Below are positions 26,754 to 35,553 of a DNA stretch of 64,000 bases, in pieces. Location of the stretch: contig NZ_CP080421.1 in assembly GCF_019457515.1 (NCBI RefSeq), positions 1,612,001-1,676,000 on the forward strand, given 5' to 3'. Within the stretch, counting starts at the first letter, position 1; each line of letters opens with the position of its first letter. The stretch comes from Shewanella mesophila. Its GTDB lineage: Bacteria; Pseudomonadota; Gammaproteobacteria; Enterobacterales; Shewanellaceae. The position numbers and the translations under genes were made by a program. Below the pieces are notes generated by a model. The model searched no databases. It saw only the letters and a program-made list of their open reading frames with translations, and was not told the origin of the DNA.

Positions 26754-26820
26754 GTGGTAGTGATTTAATTTTTTAATCAATGGGTTAAGTTGATTACGTT
26801 ACTTCAGGCCAATATAAAAT

Positions 26821-26846
26821 AAAAAGGAGCGTATTCGCTCCTTTTT
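26821..26846. terminator. Bidirectional terminator between the small membrane protein and the repeat-peptide unit
   Basis: A perfect 11-bp stem (AAAAAGGAGCG/CGCTCCTTTTT) with loop TATT works in both directions. It serves the rightward small membrane protein and the leftward repeat-peptide transcription unit. Confidence 0.9.
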
Positions 26847-26892
26847 AAGTATCTACGATAGATAATCTTGATCGTTTTATCGTTTGCTTCAA

Positions 26893-27012
26893 CTAGTTCC
26901 ACCAACCCTTGGCTGGGATCACTTCTAAGTGATCTAAACCAGCAGGAAGTTGTACTCTCTTACGCTCTGGTTTGTGGTTAAGTCCAAGAGCTTTCTTTAA
27001 TGAATCTAACAT
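26893..27012 (-). CDS. 39-residue protein downstream of the repeat peptide gene, unknown function
   Basis: ATG at 27012 to TAG at 26893 gives 39 residues. The N-terminal half is basic and helical (MLDSLKKALGLNHKPERKR); the C-terminal half runs VQLPAGLDHLEVIPAKGWWN. There is no Cys, signal peptide or membrane segment. AAGGAG lies seven bases before the ATG, one of the best ribosome sites in the window, and the start is 17 bases after the repeat-gene stop with no terminator between, so co-transcription is likely. An in-frame ATG two codons upstream is too close to that site. I recognise no family. It could be a second precursor, an immunity or chaperone-like partner, or an unrelated small protein. 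Confidence 0.7.
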   Translation of the reverse strand: MLDSLKKALGLNHKPERKRVQLPAGLDHLEVIPAKGWWN

Positions 27013-27029
27013 AATCATTCTCCTTAAAC

Positions 27030-27536
27030 TTAAGCTACAGCTGTGTTGATGAATTTGATGTGCGGTGAGCCAGCTACTTGAGTTTGTGAAAACTTGATGT
27101 GCGGTGAGCCAGCTACTTGAGTTTGTGAAAACTTGATGTGCGGTGAGCCAGCTACTTGAGTTTGTGAAAACTTGATGTGCGGTGAGCCAGCTACTTGAGT
27201 TTGTGAAAACTTGATGTGCGGTGAGCCAGCTACTTGAGTTTGTGAAAACTTGATGTGCGGTGAGCCAGCTACTTGAGTTTGTGAAAACTTGATGTGCGGT
27301 GAGCCAGCTACTTGAGTTTGTGAAAACTTGATGTGTGGAGAGCCAGCTACTTGAGTTTGTGAAAACTTGATGTGTGGAGAGCCAGCTACTTGAGTTTGTG
27401 AAAACTTGATGTGTGGAGAGCCAGCTACTTGAGTTTGTGAAAACTTGATGTGTGGAGAGCCAGCTACTTGAGTTTGTGAAAACTTGATGTGTGGAGAGCC
27501 AGCTACTTGAGTTTGTGAGAACTTGATATGTGGTGA
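27030..27536 (-). repeat. Array of 39-bp coding repeats
   Basis: Thirteen 39-bp units encode the 13-residue repeats. Seven contiguous units (roughly 27050-27310) carry TCA-CCG for Ser-Pro and five contiguous units (roughly 27330-27510) carry TCT-CCA, both synonymous. The two end units diverge slightly. Within each block the units look identical by eye, indicating recent tandem duplication. Confidence 0.95.
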
Positions 27537-27614
27537 GCCAGTAAGTGAAATTGTGTCAAAATTTGAAGAGCAAGTAAGGGCAAAAGCGATGGCAGTAACT
27601 AGTCCGTTAATCAT
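27030..27614 (-). CDS. Tandem-repeat protein: 13 copies of a 13-residue unit
   Basis: The 194-residue product has a 25-residue N-terminus (MINGLVTAIAFALTCSSN, then FDTISLT) with a short hydrophobic core and a single Cys15. Twelve identical GSPHIKFSQTQVA units follow, then a last GSPHIKFINTAVA. The N-terminus might be a weak signal sequence or leader; it lacks early basic residues, and ALTC is a poor lipobox. The repeats alternate polar and hydrophobic residues (H-I-K-F-S-Q-T-Q-V), which suits beta-structure. GAGAG before the ATG is a moderate ribosome site. No protease, transporter or modification enzyme of a known RiPP class is immediately linked. Upstream on the same strand is a GGDEF/EAL sensor, downstream a 39-residue ORF. 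Unfamiliar to me; it could be a multi-core peptide precursor or a repetitive secreted/matrix protein. Confidence 0.75.
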   Translation of the reverse strand: MINGLVTAIAFALTCSSNFDTISLTGSPHIKFSQTQVAGSPHIKFSQTQVAGSPHIKFSQTQVAGSPHIKFSQTQVAGSPHIKFSQTQVAGSPHIKFSQTQVAGSPHIKFSQTQVAGSPHIKFSQTQVAGSPHIKFSQTQVAGSPHIKFSQTQVAGSPHIKFSQTQVAGSPHIKFSQTQVAGSPHIKFINTAVA

Positions 27615-27651
27615 TGTCGTATTCTCTCAGAGTTAGTGATTTTATTATTGC

Positions 27652-27664
27652 CAACAATTTGTTG
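27652..27664 (-). promoter_or_regulatory. Palindrome upstream of the repeat-peptide gene
   Basis: CAACAATTTGTTG (6-bp arms around one base) lies 38 bases upstream of the repeat-gene start, in the 137-base gap after the sensor gene. It is a candidate operator; the A+T-rich bases just downstream could hold a -10 element. The regulator is unknown. Confidence 0.35.
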
Positions 27665-27751
27665 ACGTCTGAAAGAACTATTGCAGGTGTTATGCCATCT
27701 TTTGTTTTTCTTTTCTTAAAAGTTGTTAAACAGTTAGTTTTTACTGTGTTA

Positions 27752-30700
27752 TTACTTTCTATTTTGCGCCATATGTATAGCGTGTGGCGTGATTGCATCG
27801 CGCCTTAACAAGTCGGAGAAATCACTTTCACACACGGCTTTGCTGAATATAAACCCTTGAATTTCCTCGCATTTAAGCGCTTTTAATATGCTAAGCTGAG
27901 AAGCATCTTCAACCCCTTCGCCTACGACGGACAAGCCCATGTTGTGGGCGATGGTAATAATAGAGTCGACCATTTTCAGATCGCGATCTGATTTATCAAT
28001 ATCGTCCACAAAGGCCTTATCTATTTTTAAGGTATCGATTGGGAAGCGTTTTAAATAGGAAAGCGATGAGTAACCTGTGCCGAAATCATCCAATGCCAGG
28101 CTCACTCCCATCTTTGAAAGCTGCATCATCACCTTAATGGCCTTTTCTGGCTGCTTTATGACGGTGCCTTCGGTAATTTCAAGCTCTAAATTGGCTGCGG
28201 GTAGTTGGGTGAGTCGTAAAATTGACTCTATTCGTTGTTGAAGATCGGGTAAAGCGAACTGCTGTGATGACAAATTGACGGCAACTCGGCCATTAAACAT
28301 TTCTTGGCGGCGCCAATTTTGCGCCGCAAAGCAGGCTTTACGCAAAACAACTTCACCAATTTCAACGATAAGGCCATTCTCTTCTGCCAGTGGGATAAAG
28401 TCGGATGGTGGAATCAAACCATGGATAGGATGGTTTAATCGAACCAAGGCTTCCATCCCCGCCATTTTACCCGACTTGAGATCAATCTTAGGCTGATAAT
28501 AGACCTCAAATAGATCATCTCTCAACCCTTCACGGATAAGGTTCTCTACTTCTAACTGACGAATGGCGTTACGGTTAAGCGACTCTGAGTAGAATTGATA
28601 ACGATTTCCCCCCGCCGATTTTGCGTGGTACATAGCAATATCGGCTTTGCGCAATAGTGCCTGTTCGTTCTGATCGTCCTCTGGATAGAGCACAATCCCA
28701 ATGCTGACGCCAACGACTACTTTGTCTTTTGTTAATTCAAATGGATTCGTAAAGGCGTCAACGACATTATTTGCTATAACTGCACTTGAACCTATATCTG
28801 GATTGTTATCAACCAATATGGCGAACTCATCGCCACCGAGACGATAGATACTGGTGTGGTAGGGGACTGTCGACTCGATTCGTCGTGCGACCTTTATCAG
28901 CAGCTCATCTCCCACTTGATGTCCAAGTGAATCGTTAATCTTTTTGAAGTTATCAAGATCGAGCACCATAAGTGTGTGGTGGGTGTCTTTTTTTACTAGG
29001 TTACCAAGGGTAACCATAAGGCTAGAACGATTGGGTAGGTTAGTGAGTAGATCATTGTTGGTCAGTTTTCTTAGTTCCTCTTCTTGTTGCTTGCGTCGAG
29101 AAATATCAGAAAAAACGCCAACATAGTGAGAAAGCGATCCCTGCTCATCATAGATTGCGTCGACTGTCAGTTCCATTAAAAAGCTGGAACCATCGCCTCT
29201 TGCGGACTCCACTTCATTACTCCAGCTTCCCTGTTGTTGTAAAATATTCCGGATCTGCTGTGAATAGCTCTCAGGGTATAGATCGAACTGGAAACGTTCT
29301 CCGATAAAGTCATTGCGACTCTTCTCACAAAGATCGCAGCAAGCTTCGTTGACCTCAACGAAATTAAACTGGTTATCTAAGATAAACATCCCTTCGGAGA
29401 TATTTTCGATTGCACGCTCAAACAGCCTAAGTTGCTCCTCAGCTTGTTTAAAATTGCTAATATTTTTAATGGTACCTGTCATACGCAGGGCTTTATCGTG
29501 CTCATCACGTTCGACAATCTTGGCCCTATCTAAGATCCAAACCCATTGCTCATCTTTACCTTTTACTCGATATGCGGCTTCGAAGTGGTCGGTCTCACCG
29601 TAAAAATGTTTATTCAGTGCGTTGGTCACACGTTCTTGATCCATCGGATGAATATTACTCTCTTCCCCTTTTTCTCCTGAGCGCTGGCCATCACGAGGAA
29701 ATTCGAGAGCCCCCCAAATGTTAGAGCGATAGATCTGTCCCGTTTCTATGTCCCAGTCCCACATCTCATCGCCGCTTCCCCAAAGTGATAGCTTTAAGCG
29801 TTCTTCAGACTTTGCGATTTGTCTTTGTACTTCTTGGCGGCGTAAGATTGCTTTTATAACAATAAAAGTGATTAGTAGGCTTACAGATAAATATACTAAT
29901 TTTGCAGTGCTAGATAGCCACCAAGGTGGTGTTATAGTAATGCTAATGCTTTGGGTTGGTCCGACGGTATCTGTCAAAAAATCTTTAGCATATACATTGA
30001 AATTATATTTACCTGCAGACAAGTTAGTATAAGTTGCTGCATCAATGTCTTGCGCTGCTATCCAGTCGTCTGATAGCCCTTGCATTTGGTAAAAATGTTC
30101 AATAAGCCTTGAATTAGCATTAGGGCTACTAAATTTGAAAGTAAATGGATAATCTGAGTGTTTCAGTTCCAAATTTTCAGTATAAGAAATTGCATGATTT
30201 AGGTACTTACTTCCCGTTTTAACGGGTGAATTGAATATTAGTAACTTATCAATTGATGTTCTTAAGTTAGGAATTGTTTCTAAAAAACTATCGATAAGCT
30301 CTAACCTAACAAGACTTATACCATCAATACCACCAAATAACGCCGTTTCATCATTTATAGCTAATCCACTTGGTGTGTTGTATTCATATTGGCTACCATT
30401 TCTAGTCGGAAATATATAATTTTTTTTGTTTTTAATATAAACGATTTCACTAAGTGATGATGCTAAAATTGAATCACCCATTGATAAGATAGAATAAATT
30501 CCTTTTTCATTTTTAAATATTAATTTAAGGTTTCCTTCATCTTCAGAGTATTCGTATATACTATCAGCTGTTCCAAGTAAAATCTTATCTTTATGTTTAG
30601 CTATACTGTAAGTTAACATATTTGAAATTTGTTCTGTTTTATTATTTTTGATTTCAAATACGCCAGACTGCGTTGTTATAAAGAAATGTTCTTTAGATAT

Positions 30701-32038
30701 CTTCAATAGCCCTAGAATTGGTTGTGTTACCTCAGTCACTATATTGTTATTAACATTCCCATATTCATCTATCTCAAAGATTTCCCCTGAATTTGTACCT
30801 GCCAGAATTCTATCGTTATCTCTCTGCAGATATGTTATTTTGTTTTTTAATATTTTTTTTGTTGAACGGTCAATGATATCAATTATTATTAAACCATAAT
30901 CACTGCCAATAAATAATTTTTTTGACCATAGTATTGAATTCTTGAAGCCATAAATTCCACTATCAAACTCATCAACTTTGATCATTGATGAATCATATAG
31001 TTTAATTTTTTTGCTATCAGAAGAAACTAATATTTTCCCATTTGAGTCCAAACTGAAATGCCATGTGTTTTTATTGCTATCTGTAATGCTGCGTATTATA
31101 TTTTCAGAGTCATTTATCGTTAATAAACCCTTGTTTACAAATCCTATGTGTGTTGCTTGGTCAGTTGTGTATATGACCGAAATGCTAGAGGTTTCAGGGA
31201 GGTTTTTTATTTTTTTTGCTGTTCTTTTTCCAAAACCATGTTCCAGATTGAATAAAACATTGCCTTTAATGCCATATGGGTTTCCATCTTTATATATTAA
31301 CTTTTCAAGGTCGACGTTATTTGTTTTTTTTTCAACTCCATTTGATATTTCAAATAGTGAATCTTGAGTTAGGTATAATATTTTTTCACCAGCAGAAATA
31401 ATGTCTTTAACATTCTTTGATATGATTTTTTTATTATCAAAGTTATTGTTGAATCTTATCAGGTTTCCTACGTAGTCTCTTAGGTAAATATGCTTCTCAT
31501 CTCTAACTATTTGTTTTGTCTCATAAGTACCCTCTATTTTTTTTAGGATTTTTTCCGCATTCAAATCAGTGATTATTAATTCTTTTTCTGTTGCTATTAT
31601 TATTTGTTCTTTTTGGCTGTAAATTTGCCAAATAGGATCGTTTGTTTTTGATGTAAAAAGGTTATCGCTGATGAATTTTTCATCTCTGGGGGAATATATT
31701 ACTAATCCTTTATCCGTGCCAACCATTAGCTTTCCACCGGATGTATAGGCTAAGCTTCTTACGAATGAACTCGGTAGACCTGTTGTTTTTCCAGCAAAAT
31801 ATTTTTTAAAAACCTTCCCGTCAAAACGGTTGAGACCATTCAGCGTACCAATCCAAATATATCCATCATTGCCTTCTACAATTGATGTGACAGTGCTTTG
31901 TGATAATCCTTCTGGAACGCTGTATGTTTTGCTATTCAGCAAGATTGTAGGCTCAGTATTTTCATCAGCGTACGAATGGCCTGAAAAACAGGTTACTAAA
32001 AAAGATAAGATTAAAATTTTTATCAAAGAATTAGGCAT
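27752..32038 (-). CDS. Periplasmic beta-propeller sensor with PAS, GGDEF and EAL domains
   Basis: The product has 1428 residues from the chosen start; the frame is open 13 codons further, but this ATG gives a signal peptide (MPNSLIKILILSFLVTCFSG). Residues 30-640 carry two-component-regulator propeller repeats (GNDGYIWIGTLNGLNRFDG is the clearest). A Y_Y_Y-type beta-sandwich follows (FKFSSPNANSRLIEHFYQM onward), then a membrane helix at about 708-731 and two PAS domains. GGDEF follows with an intact GGDEF motif (about 1066) and EAL with intact MEALVRLNHP (about 1194) and DDFGTGYSSL (about 1312). Both cyclic-di-GMP synthesis and hydrolysis motifs are present; net activity is unknown. The DNA for the propeller half is visibly more A+T-rich than the rest. 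It probably senses an extracytoplasmic ligand. Confidence 0.9.
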   Translation of the reverse strand: MPNSLIKILILSFLVTCFSGHSYADENTEPTILLNSKTYSVPEGLSQSTVTSIVEGNDGYIWIGTLNGLNRFDGKVFKKYFAGKTTGLPSSFVRSLAYTSGGKLMVGTDKGLVIYSPRDEKFISDNLFTSKTNDPIWQIYSQKEQIIIATEKELIITDLNAEKILKKIEGTYETKQIVRDEKHIYLRDYVGNLIRFNNNFDNKKIISKNVKDIISAGEKILYLTQDSLFEISNGVEKKTNNVDLEKLIYKDGNPYGIKGNVLFNLEHGFGKRTAKKIKNLPETSSISVIYTTDQATHIGFVNKGLLTINDSENIIRSITDSNKNTWHFSLDSNGKILVSSDSKKIKLYDSSMIKVDEFDSGIYGFKNSILWSKKLFIGSDYGLIIIDIIDRSTKKILKNKITYLQRDNDRILAGTNSGEIFEIDEYGNVNNNIVTEVTQPILGLLKISKEHFFITTQSGVFEIKNNKTEQISNMLTYSIAKHKDKILLGTADSIYEYSEDEGNLKLIFKNEKGIYSILSMGDSILASSLSEIVYIKNKKNYIFPTRNGSQYEYNTPSGLAINDETALFGGIDGISLVRLELIDSFLETIPNLRTSIDKLLIFNSPVKTGSKYLNHAISYTENLELKHSDYPFTFKFSSPNANSRLIEHFYQMQGLSDDWIAAQDIDAATYTNLSAGKYNFNVYAKDFLTDTVGPTQSISITITPPWWLSSTAKLVYLSVSLLITFIVIKAILRRQEVQRQIAKSEERLKLSLWGSGDEMWDWDIETGQIYRSNIWGALEFPRDGQRSGEKGEESNIHPMDQERVTNALNKHFYGETDHFEAAYRVKGKDEQWVWILDRAKIVERDEHDKALRMTGTIKNISNFKQAEEQLRLFERAIENISEGMFILDNQFNFVEVNEACCDLCEKSRNDFIGERFQFDLYPESYSQQIRNILQQQGSWSNEVESARGDGSSFLMELTVDAIYDEQGSLSHYVGVFSDISRRKQQEEELRKLTNNDLLTNLPNRSSLMVTLGNLVKKDTHHTLMVLDLDNFKKINDSLGHQVGDELLIKVARRIESTVPYHTSIYRLGGDEFAILVDNNPDIGSSAVIANNVVDAFTNPFELTKDKVVVGVSIGIVLYPEDDQNEQALLRKADIAMYHAKSAGGNRYQFYSESLNRNAIRQLEVENLIREGLRDDLFEVYYQPKIDLKSGKMAGMEALVRLNHPIHGLIPPSDFIPLAEENGLIVEIGEVVLRKACFAAQNWRRQEMFNGRVAVNLSSQQFALPDLQQRIESILRLTQLPAANLELEITEGTVIKQPEKAIKVMMQLSKMGVSLALDDFGTGYSSLSYLKRFPIDTLKIDKAFVDDIDKSDRDLKMVDSIITIAHNMGLSVVGEGVEDASQLSILKALKCEEIQGFIFSKAVCESDFSDLLRRDAITPHAIHMAQNRK

Positions 32039-32549
32039 AATTATTAGTTTGATTATTAGCCAATAGTGCATAGGCAACAGATGTTTAACCTACTTTTTCA
32101 GAAAGTTGAGGGTTTGTCAAAAGAACACTGAAAATAGTTAGTTGTTAATTATTTTTATTTTCATTCCATTTTGGTGGTTGTTGCTGTGTTCTGGCTGTTA
32201 TTGCCGTGTTTTCACTGATTTTGGGTGTAAAGCAAGGGTTTTATCTAGTTTGATAGCTCTGGTGTTTTCGTTAACAAAATGTGTTGTTGTCGCCAATGGC
32301 TAATTAGTGGTTGCATATTGGAAGCCCCATCGAGTGTTCATGTGCTCAATAAGACCCACTAACCTAAGTTGAGTTCATAAACTTAAGATGATGAATGTCG
32401 TTGCATTATGCTTAAAACAGCTAACTAGCTATGCCTACACTTATCGATGCTAACTCATTACGAGATGAAGGCGTAGATGAGTTTCTCGAGCTTTCGAATG
32501 TAGAGTGCACAGGCGTTAGTTAGCTTGTTATCGATTGAATAGGCTATCG
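32039..32549. other. Intergenic region upstream of the GGDEF/EAL sensor
   Basis: About 510 bases with no convincing gene. They should include the sensor promoter (minus strand) and the 3-prime end of the M16 peptidase message, with no clear terminator. Imperfect direct repeats of TTGCTGTGTT/TTGCCGTGTT occur near 32177-32204. A 30-codon plus-strand frame at 32431-32523 lacks a ribosome site. Confidence 0.5.
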
Positions 32550-35339
32550 CTAATAGTTGAATTTCGCTGCTTGTTGTTTGAACGAGCGTAAATCAGTGAT
32601 CATATTGCTAGATGATAATCTGTCTTGGCTTAGGTGCTGCTCACCAGTTGTGAACAACACTAAGCGGTCACTATGTTTGGTACGCATTTTTTTCATTATG
32701 AATTTAATTAGATCTGAACGTGTGAGCAGATTAATCTCACCTACCACTAACTCGCGTTGATTGAAGCTGTAATCTTTGTTACCAATGCTTGACCAGTAGC
32801 GCTGGCCACGAGTTTTCAAATTGGGGTCGTGTTCCATTATCTGGTTAACTAGGCCTTGTTTCGTTTGTTCCCATTGTTGATTGGTGATCTGCATAACTGC
32901 GTAGTTAAAGTCGGCAATGAATTCATCGATCGCTTCTAATAGCTGTAAGGGCCCTGTTGTGGGTGACTGAATATAGAAAATCATTCCGGGATATCGGTTT
33001 AAAGGCAGATAGCCTGTTCCGACCATATAGCCTAGTTGCCGCTTAGTTCTGAGTTCATGAAAGAAGGTCGAAGACATGGTGTGGTTTAATAGACTGAATA
33101 GGGCCATGTTCAGCGGTGACGCTTCTGATGATTGATAGTAGACGATAATACTGCTGTCTTGATGTGCGACAGGCACCTCTCGAATTAAGGTTCCTACATT
33201 ATCTAGATTGATAAGTTCACGTTCAGATTCGCCGCTTGGTGACGAAACAAGCGATAGAATGTGATCGAGGCGTTTACCTAATGACTGTGCTTCTTTTGTC
33301 AGCCAGTCACCGTAGACTAAACCTTCTAGGTGAATTTTTTCATAAAAGTTACGTACATGGTTATGTAGGTCATCTAAGGTCAAGTTTTCTAGCTCTTCCG
33401 CCATTCTCAAGGGTTCGTAACTACGTTTTTGCAATGTCACCGTAAGGCTGGTGAATAGCTGCGATATCGGTTTAGCGCGACTTTGGTTGTACCAGTTACG
33501 TAGGATCTGGCGTTTTATTAACTTAAAGCGACTTTGGGTAAAGTTACGCTCTCGAGCCTTACTTATTAATAGTGAGAGCAGTGCTTCCTGCTTACCTGTA
33601 AAACCTGTGAGGTGAAGGGTAATGCCACCCTGATGGGGGTAGATATTGTAACTTAGCCCTGCTACTTCTGCTGGGTAAGTGTATTCGGTCAGATAATCTA
33701 ACAGCATCTCCACATATAAACGCGTTAAAGCGGCATGGCGGGGGGTTGATGCCGCTTGGTCTGAGTCCAAGGAAAGATACATGTGTCCTTTAGGGACGTT
33801 AAATTCATCATCTTTTCGGTGCCAAATACGGTAACCCGTTTCTTGAGATACTATGGTGGGTACCTTGTGATTGCTCTTGTCTGATCTGGCAACAGAGTCT
33901 TCGATAATAAAAGGGTTGGGCTCAGGCAGTGTGAGTTCTTTACGTATCTCTGGATCAGCCCAAGCAGCTAGGCGTTTACTGTCTATCGGTTTTATTTGAT
34001 AGGGTGAGTGATACCAAGCGGCCTGTTGCTCTGTCTCTAAATTAGGCGATATCAGCTGAATACGCATATTCTCTGATGTCATCAGATTTAATAGTGTCAT
34101 CGCTTGGGTGGTATCTAGGCCATCCATTCGATAGTCACCGTATACTAGGTCTTCAATATCATAGTGATGCATATTAATACTGAGATGACTGGCTAGATCT
34201 AGTGGTTTGATCTGCTCTTGATATTTAAACGCCAACTTGAGAAGGTTGGCTCTTTCTTGATAGCGCCATTGTTCTAGTCCAAAATGTTTGATGAGTTTTA
34301 GATATTCAAATGTGGCTTTAATGACATCGTCTAATTGAGTTAATCCCTTATCAGTTAACTGAATGCTGATGTTGTAGTCTTTAAAGTTATATCCATTCAC
34401 TCCACCACCGGCTGAAAGGTTGCTGGCTAACTCCTGATCTTTTAAATAGCTCAGTAAGCTGCCTTTCCCTTCATAACCTAATAGATGACTAATAAAGGTT
34501 AGCGGTTTGCGTTTATAGAAGTGATCGATTGCTGGCAGTGGAAATGTGATTGCAACTCGTCGCTGCTCTTTGAGCGGGACGATATTAATCTGTTGTTGCA
34601 GTTGCTCTGTTTGATAAATGGGCGTATCAGGGTATTGCTTGCGCAGATGATTATTTTTTATCCCAGCAAAATAGCTCTGTGCGAGCTGAGCAAGCTGAGC
34701 AAGCGTTAATGGGGCAACTAAACACAAGGTCATTAAATTTGCGCTGTAATGGCTTTGATAAAATTCGAGTAATTCTTGTCGTAAATCTTGTTCGCTACCC
34801 GATAATGTCTCTAGGTTTCCAACTGAAAACTTGGAAAAAGGATGCTTTTGATTGACGGTTTCTTTTTGAACCTGATAAGTGCGGCGAATATCATCTTTAA
34901 GTTTTAGACTAAATTCAGATTCAATCGCATGACGTTCTCTATCGACTAACTCTAAATCAAAGCAAGGCGCGATAAAAAACTGGCTGAAACGATCCAGTGA
35001 TTCCTCAAAGACCTCGCTATCGATAGAGAAGAAAAAGTTAGTTTGCTCGGTGCCTGTCCATGCGTTATTACTGCCGCCATGTTGATTGATAAAGGCATGG
35101 TACTCGCCAGGTTTTGGGTACTTCTTGGTGCCTAAAAACAGCATGTGCTCAAGAAAGTGAGCCATACCAGGTCGCGCCACGGGATCGTCAAAATGACCAA
35201 CATTAACAGCCATTGATGCTGCCGCCTGAGTGGCTTGCATATCTTCAACCAAAAGTACTCTGAGATCATTGCCAAGCTGTAAATATTGATATTGGCGATG
35301 GTCGTTCGGACTCTGAGTTATTTGCGTCGTTGTTGGCAA
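32550..35339 (-). CDS. M16 family zinc metallopeptidase (insulinase/pitrilysin-like)
   Basis: A 929-residue four-module M16 peptidase. The inverted zinc motif HxxEH is seen as His61-Phe-Leu-Glu64-His65 in GMAHFLEHMLFLGTKKYPKP, with the distal Glu region ERHAIESEFSLKLKDD (about 135-150). NAWTGTEQTNFFFSID is the usual following substrate strand. No clear signal peptide is seen, unlike E. coli pitrilysin PtrA, so the cytoplasm is the probable site unless another start is used. Such enzymes degrade short peptides inside a closed chamber. It stands alone, divergent from sixA. Confidence 0.9.
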   Translation of the reverse strand: MPTTTQITQSPNDHRQYQYLQLGNDLRVLLVEDMQATQAAASMAVNVGHFDDPVARPGMAHFLEHMLFLGTKKYPKPGEYHAFINQHGGSNNAWTGTEQTNFFFSIDSEVFEESLDRFSQFFIAPCFDLELVDRERHAIESEFSLKLKDDIRRTYQVQKETVNQKHPFSKFSVGNLETLSGSEQDLRQELLEFYQSHYSANLMTLCLVAPLTLAQLAQLAQSYFAGIKNNHLRKQYPDTPIYQTEQLQQQINIVPLKEQRRVAITFPLPAIDHFYKRKPLTFISHLLGYEGKGSLLSYLKDQELASNLSAGGGVNGYNFKDYNISIQLTDKGLTQLDDVIKATFEYLKLIKHFGLEQWRYQERANLLKLAFKYQEQIKPLDLASHLSINMHHYDIEDLVYGDYRMDGLDTTQAMTLLNLMTSENMRIQLISPNLETEQQAAWYHSPYQIKPIDSKRLAAWADPEIRKELTLPEPNPFIIEDSVARSDKSNHKVPTIVSQETGYRIWHRKDDEFNVPKGHMYLSLDSDQAASTPRHAALTRLYVEMLLDYLTEYTYPAEVAGLSYNIYPHQGGITLHLTGFTGKQEALLSLLISKARERNFTQSRFKLIKRQILRNWYNQSRAKPISQLFTSLTVTLQKRSYEPLRMAEELENLTLDDLHNHVRNFYEKIHLEGLVYGDWLTKEAQSLGKRLDHILSLVSSPSGESERELINLDNVGTLIREVPVAHQDSSIIVYYQSSEASPLNMALFSLLNHTMSSTFFHELRTKRQLGYMVGTGYLPLNRYPGMIFYIQSPTTGPLQLLEAIDEFIADFNYAVMQITNQQWEQTKQGLVNQIMEHDPNLKTRGQRYWSSIGNKDYSFNQRELVVGEINLLTRSDLIKFIMKKMRTKHSDRLVLFTTGEQHLSQDRLSSSNMITDLRSFKQQAAKFNY

Positions 35340-35553
35340 TTGGTAGCTCCATCCAGATGCAGAAATAAGCGGGAGAAATTTTACTGACGAAAAAGCTAAT
35401 TAAAACAGTAAGCCTACATATTGGGCTTGAAAATGGACTTTAGCAAATATCTTATCGTCTATTCGACTAATTATTAACTGACTTTGGGTTTGTTGCACAC
35501 TCGTTTAGGGCTACAATTGCAAGGAAGAACAAAAATTCATAGCGAGAAGTAGT

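Noticed and set aside
27030..27536. Regular 39-bp repeats resembling a CRISPR array
   Set aside because: Repeats are directly contiguous with no unique spacers, they keep one open frame, and no cas genes are present.
27607..27798. 63-codon minus-strand frame between the sensor and the repeat gene
   Set aside because: It overlaps the end of the sensor gene and the start of the repeat gene, has no ribosome site and no recognisable features.
32431..32523. 30-codon plus-strand frame starting MPTLIDANSLRDEGVDEFLE
   Set aside because: No ribosome site, no partner gene and too short to support; may be a random frame or an old fragment.
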